Shown here piece by piece: positions 34,142 to 44,253 of a stretch of 64,000 nucleotides of DNA. The position numbers and the translations under genes were made by a program. The notes below the pieces were generated by a model. That model saw only the letters and a list, made by a program, of their open reading frames with translations. It made no database searches and was not told where the DNA came from. The stretch comes from Stella humosa (GTDB lineage Bacteria > Pseudomonadota > Alphaproteobacteria > ATCC43930 > Allostellaceae): positions 4,570,001 to 4,634,000 of the forward strand of contig NZ_AP019700.1 in the NCBI RefSeq assembly GCF_006738645.1, read 5' to 3'. Every line of letters starts with the position of its first letter. Position 1 is the stretch's first letter.

Positions 34142-35617
34142 ATGACGGCGCAGGAAACGGCAGAGCGGCGGCAACGGGCACGGGCGGCGCTGCAGCGCCG
34201 GGACTTCGCGGCCGCCCGCCGCGAGGTCGAACGGCTGGTCGCCGACGAGCCGGGCAACCCGGACGGGCATGGCCTGCTGGGCTCCATCCGCAACGAGACC
34301 GGCGACGCGGCGGGCGCGGCCGAGTCCTTTGCCACAGCACTCCGCCTGCGGCCGGGCCACGGCCCCACCGCCCACCTGCTGGCGGCCGCCCTGCTGCGGC
34401 TGGGCGACATCGACCGGGCCTTGGCGGTACTGGCGCCGGCGGCGGCCGCCGCCCCCGACGATGCCCCGCTGCAGGCCACCCACGCCGTGGCCCTGGTCCG
34501 CGCCGAGCGCCTGGCCGAGGCGGCCGAGGCGGCCGAACGCGCGACGCGCCGCGATCCCTCCCTCGTGCCCGCCTGGATGAACCTCGGCACAGCGCGCCGG
34601 CTGCAGGGCGACAATGCCGGCGCGCTGGCGGCCACCGACGAGGCGGTGCGGCGCCAGCCCGACCTGGCCGAAGCGCACGTCAACCGGGCGCTGGCGCTGC
34701 TGTCGCTGGGCCGCATGGACGAGGGCTGGACGGAGCACGACTGGTACTGGCGCCAGGCCCACACCCCGCCGCGCCCCCTGCCCCAGCCGTGGTGGGATGG
34801 CAGCGCCGTCCAGGGCCGCATCGCCGTCTGGGGCGACCAGGGCATCGGCGACCAGCTCTGGGCCAGCGCCTATATTCCCGACATGGTCCGGGCCGGCCAC
34901 CGGCTGGTGCTGGAATGCCCGGAGCGCGCGGCCGGCCTGTTCGCCCGCAGCTTTCCCGACATCGAGGTGGTGGCGGCCACCGACCCGGTCGACGCGCGCC
35001 TGACCGCCCCCGACATCGTCGCCCAAACCCCGCTGTCACGCCTGGCCGCGATCGCCTGGCGCCGGCATGGCCGCACCAGCCGGCCGGATGCGCGCCTGAC
35101 GCCCGATCCCAACCACGTCGCTGCAATCCGCGCCCGCTACCGGAATCTGGCCGGCGATCGTCGCATCCTCGGCATCGCCTGGCGCAGCCGCAAGCCGGAC
35201 GGGCAGATCTTCGAAGTGCCGCTCGTGCGCTGGGAGCCGCTGCTGCGCGACCGCGGTCTGTTCGTCGTCAACCTCCAGTATGGCGACACCCGCGACGAGC
35301 GCATTCGCACCCAGGAATGGTTCGGCACCGCGCCCTATCATGACGAGGCGATCGACGCGGTGGCCGACATCGACGGCTTCGCGGCCCAGGTGGTCGCCCT
35401 CGATGGCGTCGCCACGGTGGTGAACGCGACGGTGGCGACCGCCCTGGCCGTCGGCACCCCCGCCATCGTCGCCGTCCGCCGCTTCCAGCCCGACTGGCGC
35501 TACCCCCCCGGCGCCGAGACCAGCCCCTGGCTGCCCGGCGCGCGCCTGGTGCGGCAGCAGGCGGGCGATCGCTGGGACGACGTGATGACGCGCATGGTCG
35601 TGCTGGCCACGGCATGA
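34142..35617 (+). CDS. TPR protein with GT9/heptosyltransferase-like C-terminal domain
   Basis: Residues about 10-190 form repeated TPR helices (for example PAWMNLGTARRLQGDNAGALAA). The rest is a glycosyltransferase-like domain with GDQGIGDQLWASAYIPDMV and a C-terminal DGVATVVNATVATALAVGTP nucleotide-site-like stretch. Proteins of this build resemble O-GlcNAc-transferase/GT9 relatives, but the catalytic histidine is not obvious. The stop overlaps the start of the phosphatase gene. A paralogue-like gene lies at 38242-39693 on the other strand. Confidence 0.8.
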   Translation: MTAQETAERRQRARAALQRRDFAAARREVERLVADEPGNPDGHGLLGSIRNETGDAAGAAESFATALRLRPGHGPTAHLLAAALLRLGDIDRALAVLAPAAAAAPDDAPLQATHAVALVRAERLAEAAEAAERATRRDPSLVPAWMNLGTARRLQGDNAGALAATDEAVRRQPDLAEAHVNRALALLSLGRMDEGWTEHDWYWRQAHTPPRPLPQPWWDGSAVQGRIAVWGDQGIGDQLWASAYIPDMVRAGHRLVLECPERAAGLFARSFPDIEVVAATDPVDARLTAPDIVAQTPLSRLAAIAWRRHGRTSRPDARLTPDPNHVAAIRARYRNLAGDRRILGIAWRSRKPDGQIFEVPLVRWEPLLRDRGLFVVNLQYGDTRDERIRTQEWFGTAPYHDEAIDAVADIDGFAAQVVALDGVATVVNATVATALAVGTPAIVAVRRFQPDWRYPPGAETSPWLPGARLVRQQAGDRWDDVMTRMVVLATA

Positions 35618-36423
35618 TCGCGGCCAGCCTGCACCGGGGCGTCGAAGATCTGCTGCGGCAAACCGCCGACGCCGTCATCCTGCCCCGCTTCCGCAGCCTG
35701 GCGGCGGGCGAGATCGTCGAGAAATCGCCGGGCGAGGTCGTGACGGTGGCCGACCGCGAGGCCGAGGCCTTGCTGTCGCGCGGCCTGCTGGCGCTGCTGC
35801 CGGGCTCGACCGTGGTGGGCGAGGAGGCGACCGCGGCCGATGACGGCCTGCGCGCGGCCATATCCGGGTCCGAGCGCGCGTGGCTGGTCGACCCGCTGGA
35901 CGGCACCGCCAATTTCGTCGCCGGCAGCCCGCATTTCGCGGTGATGGTGGCGCTGCTGGCCCGTGGCCGGACGGTGGCCGCCTGGATGCTGCAACCGGCC
36001 ACCGGCCTGCTGGCCGCAGCCGAGGCCGGGGCCGGCGCCACGATCGACGGCCAGCGGGTGCGGGTGTCGGAGGCTGCCCCCGCGGGGCCGGCAACCGGCG
36101 CGGTGTTCACCCGCTTCCTGCCGCCCGACGTGCGGGCCGGCGTCGATGCCGGCCGCCACCGGCTGGGTCCGATTCTGCCTGGCTTGCGCTGCGCCGGGTG
36201 GGAATATCCCGCCATCGTCGCCGGCCGGCAGGACTTCGCGCTCTTCTGGCGCAGCGAGCCCTGGGACCATGCGCCGGGCGCCCTCTTCCTGGCCGAGGCC
36301 GGCGGCCGCGTGGGGCGGCCGGACGGCAGCGCCTATGTGCCGGGCGACGGCCGGGCCGGCCTGCTGGTCGCGCGCTCGGCCGCGATCTGGGACGAGGTGG
36401 CAGCGGCGCTGTCGCTCGCCTGA
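35614..36423 (+). CDS. Inositol monophosphatase-family phosphatase
   Basis: The 269-residue protein has the metal-site motifs of the family: GEEATA (residue about 67), DPLDGTANFVAG, and WDHAPGALFLAEAGG. Members hydrolyse inositol phosphate, 3'-phosphoadenosine 5'-phosphate, histidinol phosphate or fructose bisphosphate; the specificity is not clear here. The ATGA overlap with the TPR gene implies coupled expression. Confidence 0.9.
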   Translation: MIAASLHRGVEDLLRQTADAVILPRFRSLAAGEIVEKSPGEVVTVADREAEALLSRGLLALLPGSTVVGEEATAADDGLRAAISGSERAWLVDPLDGTANFVAGSPHFAVMVALLARGRTVAAWMLQPATGLLAAAEAGAGATIDGQRVRVSEAAPAGPATGAVFTRFLPPDVRAGVDAGRHRLGPILPGLRCAGWEYPAIVAGRQDFALFWRSEPWDHAPGALFLAEAGGRVGRPDGSAYVPGDGRAGLLVARSAAIWDEVAAALSLA

Positions 36424-36427
36424 CCCG

Positions 36428-38161
36428 TCAGTCGCCGACCGCCACCCCTTCGCGCCGGGGATCGGCACCGCCGACCAGCCCGCCGCCCGGCAGCAGGCGG
36501 ATCGCCTGGAGGCCGCTGGGCGCGGTCATCGGCTGCACCTCGTGCCCCAGCCGGCGCAGCCCGTCGGCCAGCGGCCCTGCCCCCGGCGTCATCTCAAGCT
36601 CGGTCGGGCCGTTGCGGTTCAACAGGTTGGGCAGCGAGACCGCACGCTGCGGGTCAAGGTCCCAGTCCAGCATCGCCACCAGCGCCTTCAGGGTGTAGCC
36701 GATGATGCGGGCACCCCCGGGCGAGCCCAGCGCCATCACCAGCCGCCCGTCGCGGTCGAACACCATGGTCGGCGACATCGAGCTGCGCGGGCGCTTGCCG
36801 CCCTCGACCCGGTTGGCGACCGGGCGGCCGTCCGCCTCGGGCACGAACGAGAAGTCCGTCAGCTCGTTGTTGAGGAGGAAGCCGCGCACCATCAGCTTGG
36901 AGCCGAACGGCCCCTCGATGGTCGTCGTCATCGACACCGCGTTCCCGTCCCGATCGACGATCACCATGTGCGAGGTGGCGGGGATCTCCAGGCTGCGGTC
37001 CGGCGCGAAGTCGGCCCGCTTGCCCGGCGGCTCGCCGGCCGTGGCACGGCCAAGCGATTCCCCGGTCCGGATCAGTCCGCCGCGGTCGGCCAGGTAGCGG
37101 CGGTCGAGCAGGCCCGGGGGCAGCGGCACCCGGTCGGGGTCGGCGACGTAGCGGTCGCGGTCGGCGAAGGCCAGCCGGCTCGCCTCCAGCAGCAGGTGCC
37201 AGGCGTCGGGCGAGGCCGGGCCGGCCGCCGTCAGGTCGTGGCGCTCGACCATGCCCAGCACCTGGGCGATGGCGACCCCGCCCGAGCTGGGCGGCCCCAT
37301 GCCGCAGACCCGCCACAGGCGATAGGGCACGCAGACGGCATCGCGCACCTGCGGGCGATAGCCGACCAGGTCCGCCAGGGTCATGCTGCCCGGTCGCGCG
37401 GCACCGGCGACCGCCGCCACGATGTCCTGGGCGATCGGGCCGGTGTGCAGGGCATCGGCGCCACCCGTGGCGATCGCCTGCAATGTCGCCGCCAGTGCGG
37501 GGTTGGCGAGCAGCGTGCCCGCCGGCTTCGGGCTGCCGTCCGGCTGGTAGAAATAGGGGCCAGCCGCCGGGTCGGCGCGCAGGGCCGCGTCGTCCTGGAG
37601 GGTGGCCGCCAGGCGGGGCGAGATGGCGAAGCCGTCGCGGGCGAGCGCGATCGCGGGCTGGAACAGATCGGCCCAGGGCAGCCGGCCATGCGCGCGGTGA
37701 GCCGCCTCCAGCATGCGGACCGCCCCCGGCACGCCTACCGACAGACCACCCACGACCGCATCCATGAAGCGCAGCGGCCGGCCGTCGGCACCCAGGAACA
37801 GGTTCGGGCCGGCGGCGGCCGGCGCCGTCTCGCGCCCGTCATAGGTGCGCAGCTCGCGGCCCGCGGCCGACCAGTGCAACAGGAAGGCGCCGCCGCCGAT
37901 GCCCGACGACTGCGGCTCGACCAGCGTCAGCACCATCTGCACGGCGATCGCCGCATCGACCGCGCTGCCGCCCGCCTGGAGGATCGTGCGGCCCGCCGCC
38001 GCGGCCAGCGGGTTGGCGGCGGCCACCATGTGGCTGCGGGCATAGGCCGCCATGCGCTCTGGCGCCAGCCCCGGGGGTGGACTGCCGGCGGGCGGGCCGG
38101 CCCAGGCCGGAAGCACCAGGCAACACAGCAGGGCCGCCAGCGGCCAGCGTCGCATCGTCAT
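36428..38161 (-). CDS. Gamma-glutamyltransferase
   Basis: The 577-residue precursor begins with a signal peptide (MTMRRWPLAALLCCLVLPAW). The large subunit shows QAGGSAVDAAIAVQMVLTLVEP (first 20 residues diagnostic). Self-cleavage should occur before the threonine in PATSHMVIVD, giving a small subunit with the nucleophile and the PRSSMSPTMVF and GSPGGARI motifs. It hydrolyses or transfers the gamma-glutamyl group of glutathione in the periplasm. ATG 38161 has AAGGGG upstream. Its 3' end is 4 bases from the convergent phosphatase. Confidence 0.93.
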   Translation of the reverse strand: MTMRRWPLAALLCCLVLPAWAGPPAGSPPPGLAPERMAAYARSHMVAAANPLAAAAGRTILQAGGSAVDAAIAVQMVLTLVEPQSSGIGGGAFLLHWSAAGRELRTYDGRETAPAAAGPNLFLGADGRPLRFMDAVVGGLSVGVPGAVRMLEAAHRAHGRLPWADLFQPAIALARDGFAISPRLAATLQDDAALRADPAAGPYFYQPDGSPKPAGTLLANPALAATLQAIATGGADALHTGPIAQDIVAAVAGAARPGSMTLADLVGYRPQVRDAVCVPYRLWRVCGMGPPSSGGVAIAQVLGMVERHDLTAAGPASPDAWHLLLEASRLAFADRDRYVADPDRVPLPPGLLDRRYLADRGGLIRTGESLGRATAGEPPGKRADFAPDRSLEIPATSHMVIVDRDGNAVSMTTTIEGPFGSKLMVRGFLLNNELTDFSFVPEADGRPVANRVEGGKRPRSSMSPTMVFDRDGRLVMALGSPGGARIIGYTLKALVAMLDWDLDPQRAVSLPNLLNRNGPTELEMTPGAGPLADGLRRLGHEVQPMTAPSGLQAIRLLPGGGLVGGADPRREGVAVGD

Positions 38162-38241
38162 CGCAAGGGGCCCTTCGCGGGGTACGGCAGCGCCCAGGAT
38201 GGACGCCCAAGACCGCCGCCGCAACCGGCGGCAGCGGCAGC

Positions 38242-39693
38242 CTATGGCGTCTTCGGTGCCTCGTCGGCGGGTGCCGGTTCCGGCTCGGGCGGCGCGTCCA
38301 AAGCCTGGTCGAGGGCGGCGCGGACCCGGCGAAGGACCGGCGCCCAGTCGCCCGGCTTGCGCTGGCGGAAGAGCCAGGCCGACGGATACCAGGGGCAGTC
38401 GTCGCGCCCCAGCATCCAGCACCATTCGGGCGCGTGCGGCAGGACGATCCAGACCGGATGGCCCATGGCACCGGCCAAGTGTACGGCCGGGCCGTCGACC
38501 CCCACCACCAGGTCCATGGCGGCGATGGCGGCGGCAAATATGGCCGGGTCCTCGATCCCCTCGATCTCCTGCACCAGGGCGCCGGCGCCGGCCTGGCGGA
38601 TGTCGCGGGCAGCCCCCGCCTGGAGAGATACCAGGTCGACGTCGGGGCGTTCTGCCAGGCGCAGGAAGTGGGTCAGCGGGCAGCTCGGCGCGCGCGCGTC
38701 GCCATCGGTCGATCCGGTCGACCACATGATGCCGATGCGCAGCCGGCCGGGCACGGGCGGCGCCATCTCGCGCCGCGGCGTGCGCGGCACCCGCAAATAG
38801 GGAACGGGGGCCGGCAGCGTGTCGAGCGTGATGCCGAGGATGCGCGGCAGGTCGGGCAGGGGCGCTTCGGCCGCGACATTGGCATAGCGTCCGCCGCGGC
38901 GGACGACGCGGGCCGCGCCCTCGATCGTCTCCAGCAGCGGGATGGCGTCGTCGGGCCCCTCCAGGATCAGGGGAACGCCACGGGCGGCCGCCAGGGGGAC
39001 GAAGCGCGCGAAGAGGGCCGTCTCGGCCAGGTCGTCGCCCGCGCGCACCAGCAGGTGGCGGCCGTCGAGCGCCGATCCGTCCCAGCGCGGCCAGGTCTTG
39101 CCCCGCACCGGCACGATGGGCGACGGGTAGCGCAGCGCCAGGTCGGCGAAGCCGTCCGTGAAGTTGCCGCCCAGGAGGTGGGCCAGGCCCCGCTCGATGC
39201 GCACCTGGTGGCGCTCCGGACGCAGCGTCAGCGACCGGCCGAACGACTGGATCGCCTCGTCCAGGCGGCCGGCGTCGCGCAGCACCAGGGCCAGGTTGTA
39301 GGCGATCTCGGGCGAGCCCGGCTCGCCGGCCGCGGCTTGGCGCAGCAGGCTGACGGCGTCCTCCGTCTCACCCAGCGAGCGGAGCGCGTTGCCCAGGTTG
39401 GACAGGGTCGCGGCATGGCCCGGCCGCAGGCGGAGCGCGCGCCGGAAGCACGCGACCGAGGCCGCCGTGCGGCCCGACGCCCGCAGCGCCACGCCCAGAT
39501 TGTGATAGGCCTCGACCAGGTCCGGCCGCTCGGCGATCGCCCGGCCATAGGCGTCGATCGCCTCCTCGGCATGGCCGGCGCGCTGCAGGTCGATGCCCGC
39601 CGCCAGCAGGATCTGCGCCTTCGTGCCCGGATCGACCGTGGCCGGCATCCCGGACAGGCCGGTGCCGCCCACCTGGTCGTGATCGCCCTCCAC
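38242..39693 (-). CDS. TPR protein with GT9-like domain
   Basis: The 483-residue protein has N-terminal TPRs (DLVEAYHNLGVALRASGRTA and similar, about residues 20-160). The C-terminal domain includes LLVRAGDDLAETALFARFVP and the GT9-like ending VVGVDGPAVHLAGAMGHPVW, then the PEWCWMLGRDDCPWYPS segment. Family proteins of this type occur near surface polysaccharide or flagellar loci. GTG 39693 is chosen because GGGGAG lies 9 bases upstream; the open frame before it overlaps asd. It follows asd by 20 bases on the same strand. Confidence 0.82.
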   Translation of the reverse strand: MEGDHDQVGGTGLSGMPATVDPGTKAQILLAAGIDLQRAGHAEEAIDAYGRAIAERPDLVEAYHNLGVALRASGRTAASVACFRRALRLRPGHAATLSNLGNALRSLGETEDAVSLLRQAAAGEPGSPEIAYNLALVLRDAGRLDEAIQSFGRSLTLRPERHQVRIERGLAHLLGGNFTDGFADLALRYPSPIVPVRGKTWPRWDGSALDGRHLLVRAGDDLAETALFARFVPLAAARGVPLILEGPDDAIPLLETIEGAARVVRRGGRYANVAAEAPLPDLPRILGITLDTLPAPVPYLRVPRTPRREMAPPVPGRLRIGIMWSTGSTDGDARAPSCPLTHFLRLAERPDVDLVSLQAGAARDIRQAGAGALVQEIEGIEDPAIFAAAIAAMDLVVGVDGPAVHLAGAMGHPVWIVLPHAPEWCWMLGRDDCPWYPSAWLFRQRKPGDWAPVLRRVRAALDQALDAPPEPEPAPADEAPKTP

Positions 39694-39713
39694 CGCCGGA
39701 GGCTCCCCGCCGG

Positions 39714-40766
<1,053 letters not shown>

Positions 40767-40848
40767 GACCGACCGACCAATCTAGCGGGGAGAAGGCGGT
40801 TCACTTACGATCGGCGCACCCTGAATGCAAGCGCGAGGGGGCCGGGGC

Positions 40849-41208
40849 ATGCCGAACCCGCACCGATCGACCGTCGATGGCTATGCCGCGTTCTGGCCGA
40901 TCTATCTGGCCGCGCATAGCCGGCGGGCGACCCGCGCCTGGCATTTCGCCGGCACCAGCCTAGCGCTCGCCTGCCTGGCGGCGGGAATCCTGGCGGGCGA
41001 CTGGCGGCTGGCGGTTGCGGCACCATTCCTGGGCTACCTGCCGGCCTGGGGCTCGCACTTCCTGGTCGAGGGCAACCGCCCCGCCACGTTCGGCCACCCG
41101 TTCTGGTCGCTCTACAGCGACCTGCGGATGTACGGCCTGTGGCTGACCGGGCGACTCGGCGGTGAGCTGGCCCGGCATGGAATAGGCGACGCTGTGACGC
41201 GGGCGTGA
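40849..41208 (+). CDS. DUF962 (Mpo1-like) membrane protein
   Basis: The 119-residue protein has the DUF962 pattern: FWPIYLAAHSRRATRAWHFAG, two short hydrophobic segments, then WGSHFLVEGNRPATFGHPFWS (first 20 residues shown by motif positions 63-83). Conserved histidines suggest an iron site; yeast Mpo1 of this family is a dioxygenase of 2-hydroxy fatty acids. Whether the bacterial protein does the same is unknown. ATG 40849 fits GAGGGGG upstream; an earlier ATG at 40825 is possible. Confidence 0.85.
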   Translation: MPNPHRSTVDGYAAFWPIYLAAHSRRATRAWHFAGTSLALACLAAGILAGDWRLAVAAPFLGYLPAWGSHFLVEGNRPATFGHPFWSLYSDLRMYGLWLTGRLGGELARHGIGDAVTRA

Positions 41209-41234
41209 TTTGCGGGTGATCGACCGGGGGGTCT

Positions 41235-41999
41235 ATGCCTTGGAGCGTGCAAAGCACCCCTGAAGACACCCGCCAGCCGCCCGCCTGCCACCGCCCGCCC
41301 TGCCGGTCGCTGTGCCGGCTGCTGTGGCCGGTCGGCCTGCTGGTGGTTCTGGCGGCCGCCGTCTTCCTGCTGGGTCTCCACCGCTACCTGACCTTCGCCT
41401 CGCTGCAGGCCCATCGCGGCCAGCTCCAGGCCTTCGCCGAGGCCCATGCCCTGCTGGCGGGGCTGGCCGGCTTTGCCATCTATGCCGGCGTGGTGGCCCT
41501 GTCGATCCCGGGCGCGGTCGTGCTGACGGTGACGCTGGGCTTCCTCTTCGGGACCGTGGTCGGCGGCGCCATCGCGGCCGCGGGTGCGCTGGTCGGCGCC
41601 ACCGCCGTCTTCCTGCTGGCCCGCAGCACGGTCGGGGCGGCCCTGTCCGAACGCGCCGGCCCGTGGGTGCAGCGCATGGAAGCCGGGCTGTGCCGCGATG
41701 CCTTCTCCTACCTGCTGGCGCTGCGGCTGGCGCCCATCTTCCCCTTCTGCGTCGTCAACCTGGTGCCGGCGCTGCTGGGCGTGCCGACCCGCACCTACGT
41801 CCTGGCGACGGCGATCGGCATCCTGCCGGGCACGTTCGTCTTCGCCGCCGTCGGCGCCGGCCTCGGCAGCGTGCTGGATAGCGAGGAGGGCCTGACGGCC
41901 GCCCTGATGCTGAAGCGCGAGGTGGTCCTGGCGCTAGGCGGGCTGGCCTTGCTGACCCTGCTGTCGGTCGCCTATCGCCGCTACCGCCGCCGCTGCTAG
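41235..41999 (+). CDS. TVP38/TMEM64 (VTT-domain) membrane protein
   Basis: The 254-residue protein has about six hydrophobic segments. The VTT/DedA-like core is LSIPGAVVLTVTLGFLFG, with the downstream LRLAPIFPFCVVNLVPALLG motif. Members are thought to be proton-linked lipid scramblases or transporters. The N terminus is Cys/Pro-rich and cytoplasmic. It is followed 12 bases later by the Rieske gene. Confidence 0.88.
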   Translation: MPWSVQSTPEDTRQPPACHRPPCRSLCRLLWPVGLLVVLAAAVFLLGLHRYLTFASLQAHRGQLQAFAEAHALLAGLAGFAIYAGVVALSIPGAVVLTVTLGFLFGTVVGGAIAAAGALVGATAVFLLARSTVGAALSERAGPWVQRMEAGLCRDAFSYLLALRLAPIFPFCVVNLVPALLGVPTRTYVLATAIGILPGTFVFAAVGAGLGSVLDSEEGLTAALMLKREVVLALGGLALLTLLSVAYRRYRRRC

Positions 42000-42011
42000 G
42001 ATGGGGCATCC

Positions 42012-43079
42012 ATGATGCCCGACACCGAATCCTCCCCGGCCGCAGCCGCAGCCGACCAGCCCTTCCTGCGCGAGCTGTGGTACCTGGTGCTGCCGGGCTC
42101 GAAGCTGCCGGCCCGCCGGCTGGTGGCCAAGACGGTGCTGGGCGAACCCCTGGTGCTGGGCCGCGGCCCGGACGGGCAACCTTTCGCGCTGCGCGACATC
42201 TGCCCCCATCGCGGCATCCCGCTGTCCTGCGGCCGCTTCGACGGGCGGGAGATCGAGTGCGCCTATCACGGCTGGCGCTTCGACGCCGAGGGGCGCTGCA
42301 CCGCCATCCCGTCGCTGGTCGAGGACCAGGCGTTCGACCTCGGCCGGGTCAAGGTCGCCCGCTATCCCTGCCGCGAGGTGCAGGGCAATGTCTGGGTGTT
42401 CTTCGGCCGCGACCCCGACCAGGCGCCGCCGATCCCGGAAGTGGCCGATGTCGGCGCGGGCGACCTGAAGATCGCCGAATCGATGCTGTTCCACGGCCCG
42501 CTCGACCATGCGGTGGTGGGGCTGATGGACCCCGCGCACGGGCCCTTCGTCCACCGGGCCTGGTGGTGGCGGTCGAAGGCCTCGATCCATGCCAAGGCCA
42601 AGCAGTTCGCGCCCTCGCCGCTCGGCTTCACCATGGTGCGCCACCGCGCCTCGTCGAACTCGCGGGCCTACCGCCTGCTGGGCGGCGTGCCCGAGACGGA
42701 AATCGTCTTCCGCCTGCCGTCCATCCGCATCGAGCATGTGCGGGCCGGCCGCCATGTCCTGTGCGGGCTGACGGCGGTGACGCCGCTCGGCCCCCGCGAG
42801 ACCGAGCTGCACCACATCATCTACTGGACGATGCCGTGGCTGACCCTGCTGCGGCCGGTGCTGCGCCCCTTCGTGCGCACCTTCCTGGGGCAGGACCGCG
42901 ACATCATGGCCAAGCAGCAGGTCGGCCTCGCGCACGACCCGACGCTGCTGCTGATCGACGACGCCGACCGGCCGGCCAAATGGTACTACCGGCTGAAGAA
43001 CGAGTATGCCCGCGCGACCGCCGCCGGCCGCCCGTTCGAGAACCCGGTCAAGCCCCGGCTGCTGCGCTGGCGAAGCTGA
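42012..43079 (+). CDS. Rieske [2Fe-2S] non-heme iron oxygenase, PaO-like
   Basis: The 355-residue protein has the Rieske cluster ligands Cys64-x-His66 (ICPHRGIP) and Cys83-x-x-His86 (CAYHGW). A C-terminal catalytic domain has the mononuclear iron motif D-x-x-H-x(4)-H in MDPAHGPFVH. No beta subunit or reductase gene is adjacent, as in the pheophorbide-oxygenase-like group of single-component oxygenases. The substrate is unknown, perhaps a bulky hydrophobic ring. ATG 42012 or 42015 may start it. Confidence 0.88.
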   Translation: MMPDTESSPAAAAADQPFLRELWYLVLPGSKLPARRLVAKTVLGEPLVLGRGPDGQPFALRDICPHRGIPLSCGRFDGREIECAYHGWRFDAEGRCTAIPSLVEDQAFDLGRVKVARYPCREVQGNVWVFFGRDPDQAPPIPEVADVGAGDLKIAESMLFHGPLDHAVVGLMDPAHGPFVHRAWWWRSKASIHAKAKQFAPSPLGFTMVRHRASSNSRAYRLLGGVPETEIVFRLPSIRIEHVRAGRHVLCGLTAVTPLGPRETELHHIIYWTMPWLTLLRPVLRPFVRTFLGQDRDIMAKQQVGLAHDPTLLLIDDADRPAKWYYRLKNEYARATAAGRPFENPVKPRLLRWRS

Positions 43080-43115
43080 GTTCCCGCCCAGTTATCAATT
43101 AGGAATGGCCCGCGC

Positions 43116-44144
43116 TCAATAGGACTGCCCAGCCTTCATGTAGCGGCGGCGGTCGCCGGTGGTCAGCTTGAGCGCGCGCGGGCCGGAGGATTCGAGCAGT
43201 TCCAGCCCGACCTCGACCCCGGCATCGCCGCGCGCCCATAGGCGGCGATAGAACTCGGGAATGTTGCGGATCGGCTGGCCGGCGACGCCGACGATGATGT
43301 CGCCCAGCTTCAGCCCGCCGCGCTCGGCCGGGCTTTCGGGCTGCACGCGGGTGACGACGACGCCGACCGGGGCCTCCTGCACGTTGATGCCGAGCCAGGG
43401 CCGGCTCGGCGTAGACATGCGGCCGAGCGCCAGCAGGTCGCCCAGGATCGGCCGCAGCAGGTCGATCGGGATCATCATGTTGCCGGGCACCGGCACGCCC
43501 GGCGCCACCTGGCCCACCAGCAGCGAGCCGATCGCCACCAGCCGCCCGTCGCTGGTGAAGAGCCCGGCGCCGGCCCAGCGCGGATGGGGCGGGGACACGA
43601 ACACCGCCTCGTCCAGCATGTATTCCCAATAGCCCGCGAACTCGCGCCGCTGCACCATCAGGGCGGCCTGGCGGCCATCGTCGCCGGCGGCCACGATGGC
43701 GACGCGCTCGCCCTCGGTGAGGCGCCCGGCGCGGCCCATCGGCGCCGGCTTCACGGTCAGCGCCTCGGTCGCGCGCAGCAGGCCGAGGCCGGTATCGGCG
43801 TCGTAGCCCACGATCTCCGCCCGCATGGTGCGGCCGCGATGGTCGGTGATCTCCACCCCCATCGCCTCCAGGATGACGTAGCCGATGGTGACGATCAGGC
43901 CGTCGGCGTCGATGACGACGCCGCTGCCCTCGCGCACCGTGCCCAGCGTGCGCGCGGTGCGGGCCTCGCCCGAGACGAAGGCGCGAACCTTGACGACCGC
44001 CTGGCGCGCGGCCTCCACCGCGTCGGCGGCAGCCGGCGGAGCCGGTGCTTGGGCCGGCGCCTGGGCTTGCAGGACGGGTGCGCCCGCCAGCGCGGTCAGC
44101 AGCGCCAGCAGGATCAGAAACGGCAGCCTGGAACGTGCAACCAT
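43116..44144 (-). CDS. Trypsin-fold (DegP-like) PDZ protein lacking the catalytic residues
   Basis: The 342-residue protein has a signal peptide (MVARSRLPFLILLALLTALA), a Pro/Ala linker, an S1C trypsin-like domain (about 45-235) and one PDZ domain (about 240-330, RPWLGINVQ and VVVTRVQPESPAERGGLKLGD). The catalytic histidine is replaced by tyrosine (Tyr89 in IVTIGYVIL). The serine loop GNSGGP is degraded to RWAGAGL around 189-195. It should therefore be a periplasmic pseudoprotease, perhaps a chaperone or adaptor. It is flanked by unrelated genes. Confidence 0.85.
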   Translation of the reverse strand: MVARSRLPFLILLALLTALAGAPVLQAQAPAQAPAPPAAADAVEAARQAVVKVRAFVSGEARTARTLGTVREGSGVVIDADGLIVTIGYVILEAMGVEITDHRGRTMRAEIVGYDADTGLGLLRATEALTVKPAPMGRAGRLTEGERVAIVAAGDDGRQAALMVQRREFAGYWEYMLDEAVFVSPPHPRWAGAGLFTSDGRLVAIGSLLVGQVAPGVPVPGNMMIPIDLLRPILGDLLALGRMSTPSRPWLGINVQEAPVGVVVTRVQPESPAERGGLKLGDIIVGVAGQPIRNIPEFYRRLWARGDAGVEVGLELLESSGPRALKLTTGDRRRYMKAGQSY

Positions 44145-44253
44145 CGGAAGCTACCCCCAGCCGGATCAGAGCGCGGCAGGCAGCATCGCCCCCCGCGTCC
44201 CCTGGACGCAAGCATGCGCCGTGCCGGGCTCGCCTGTCGACGGCCGCTCGACT

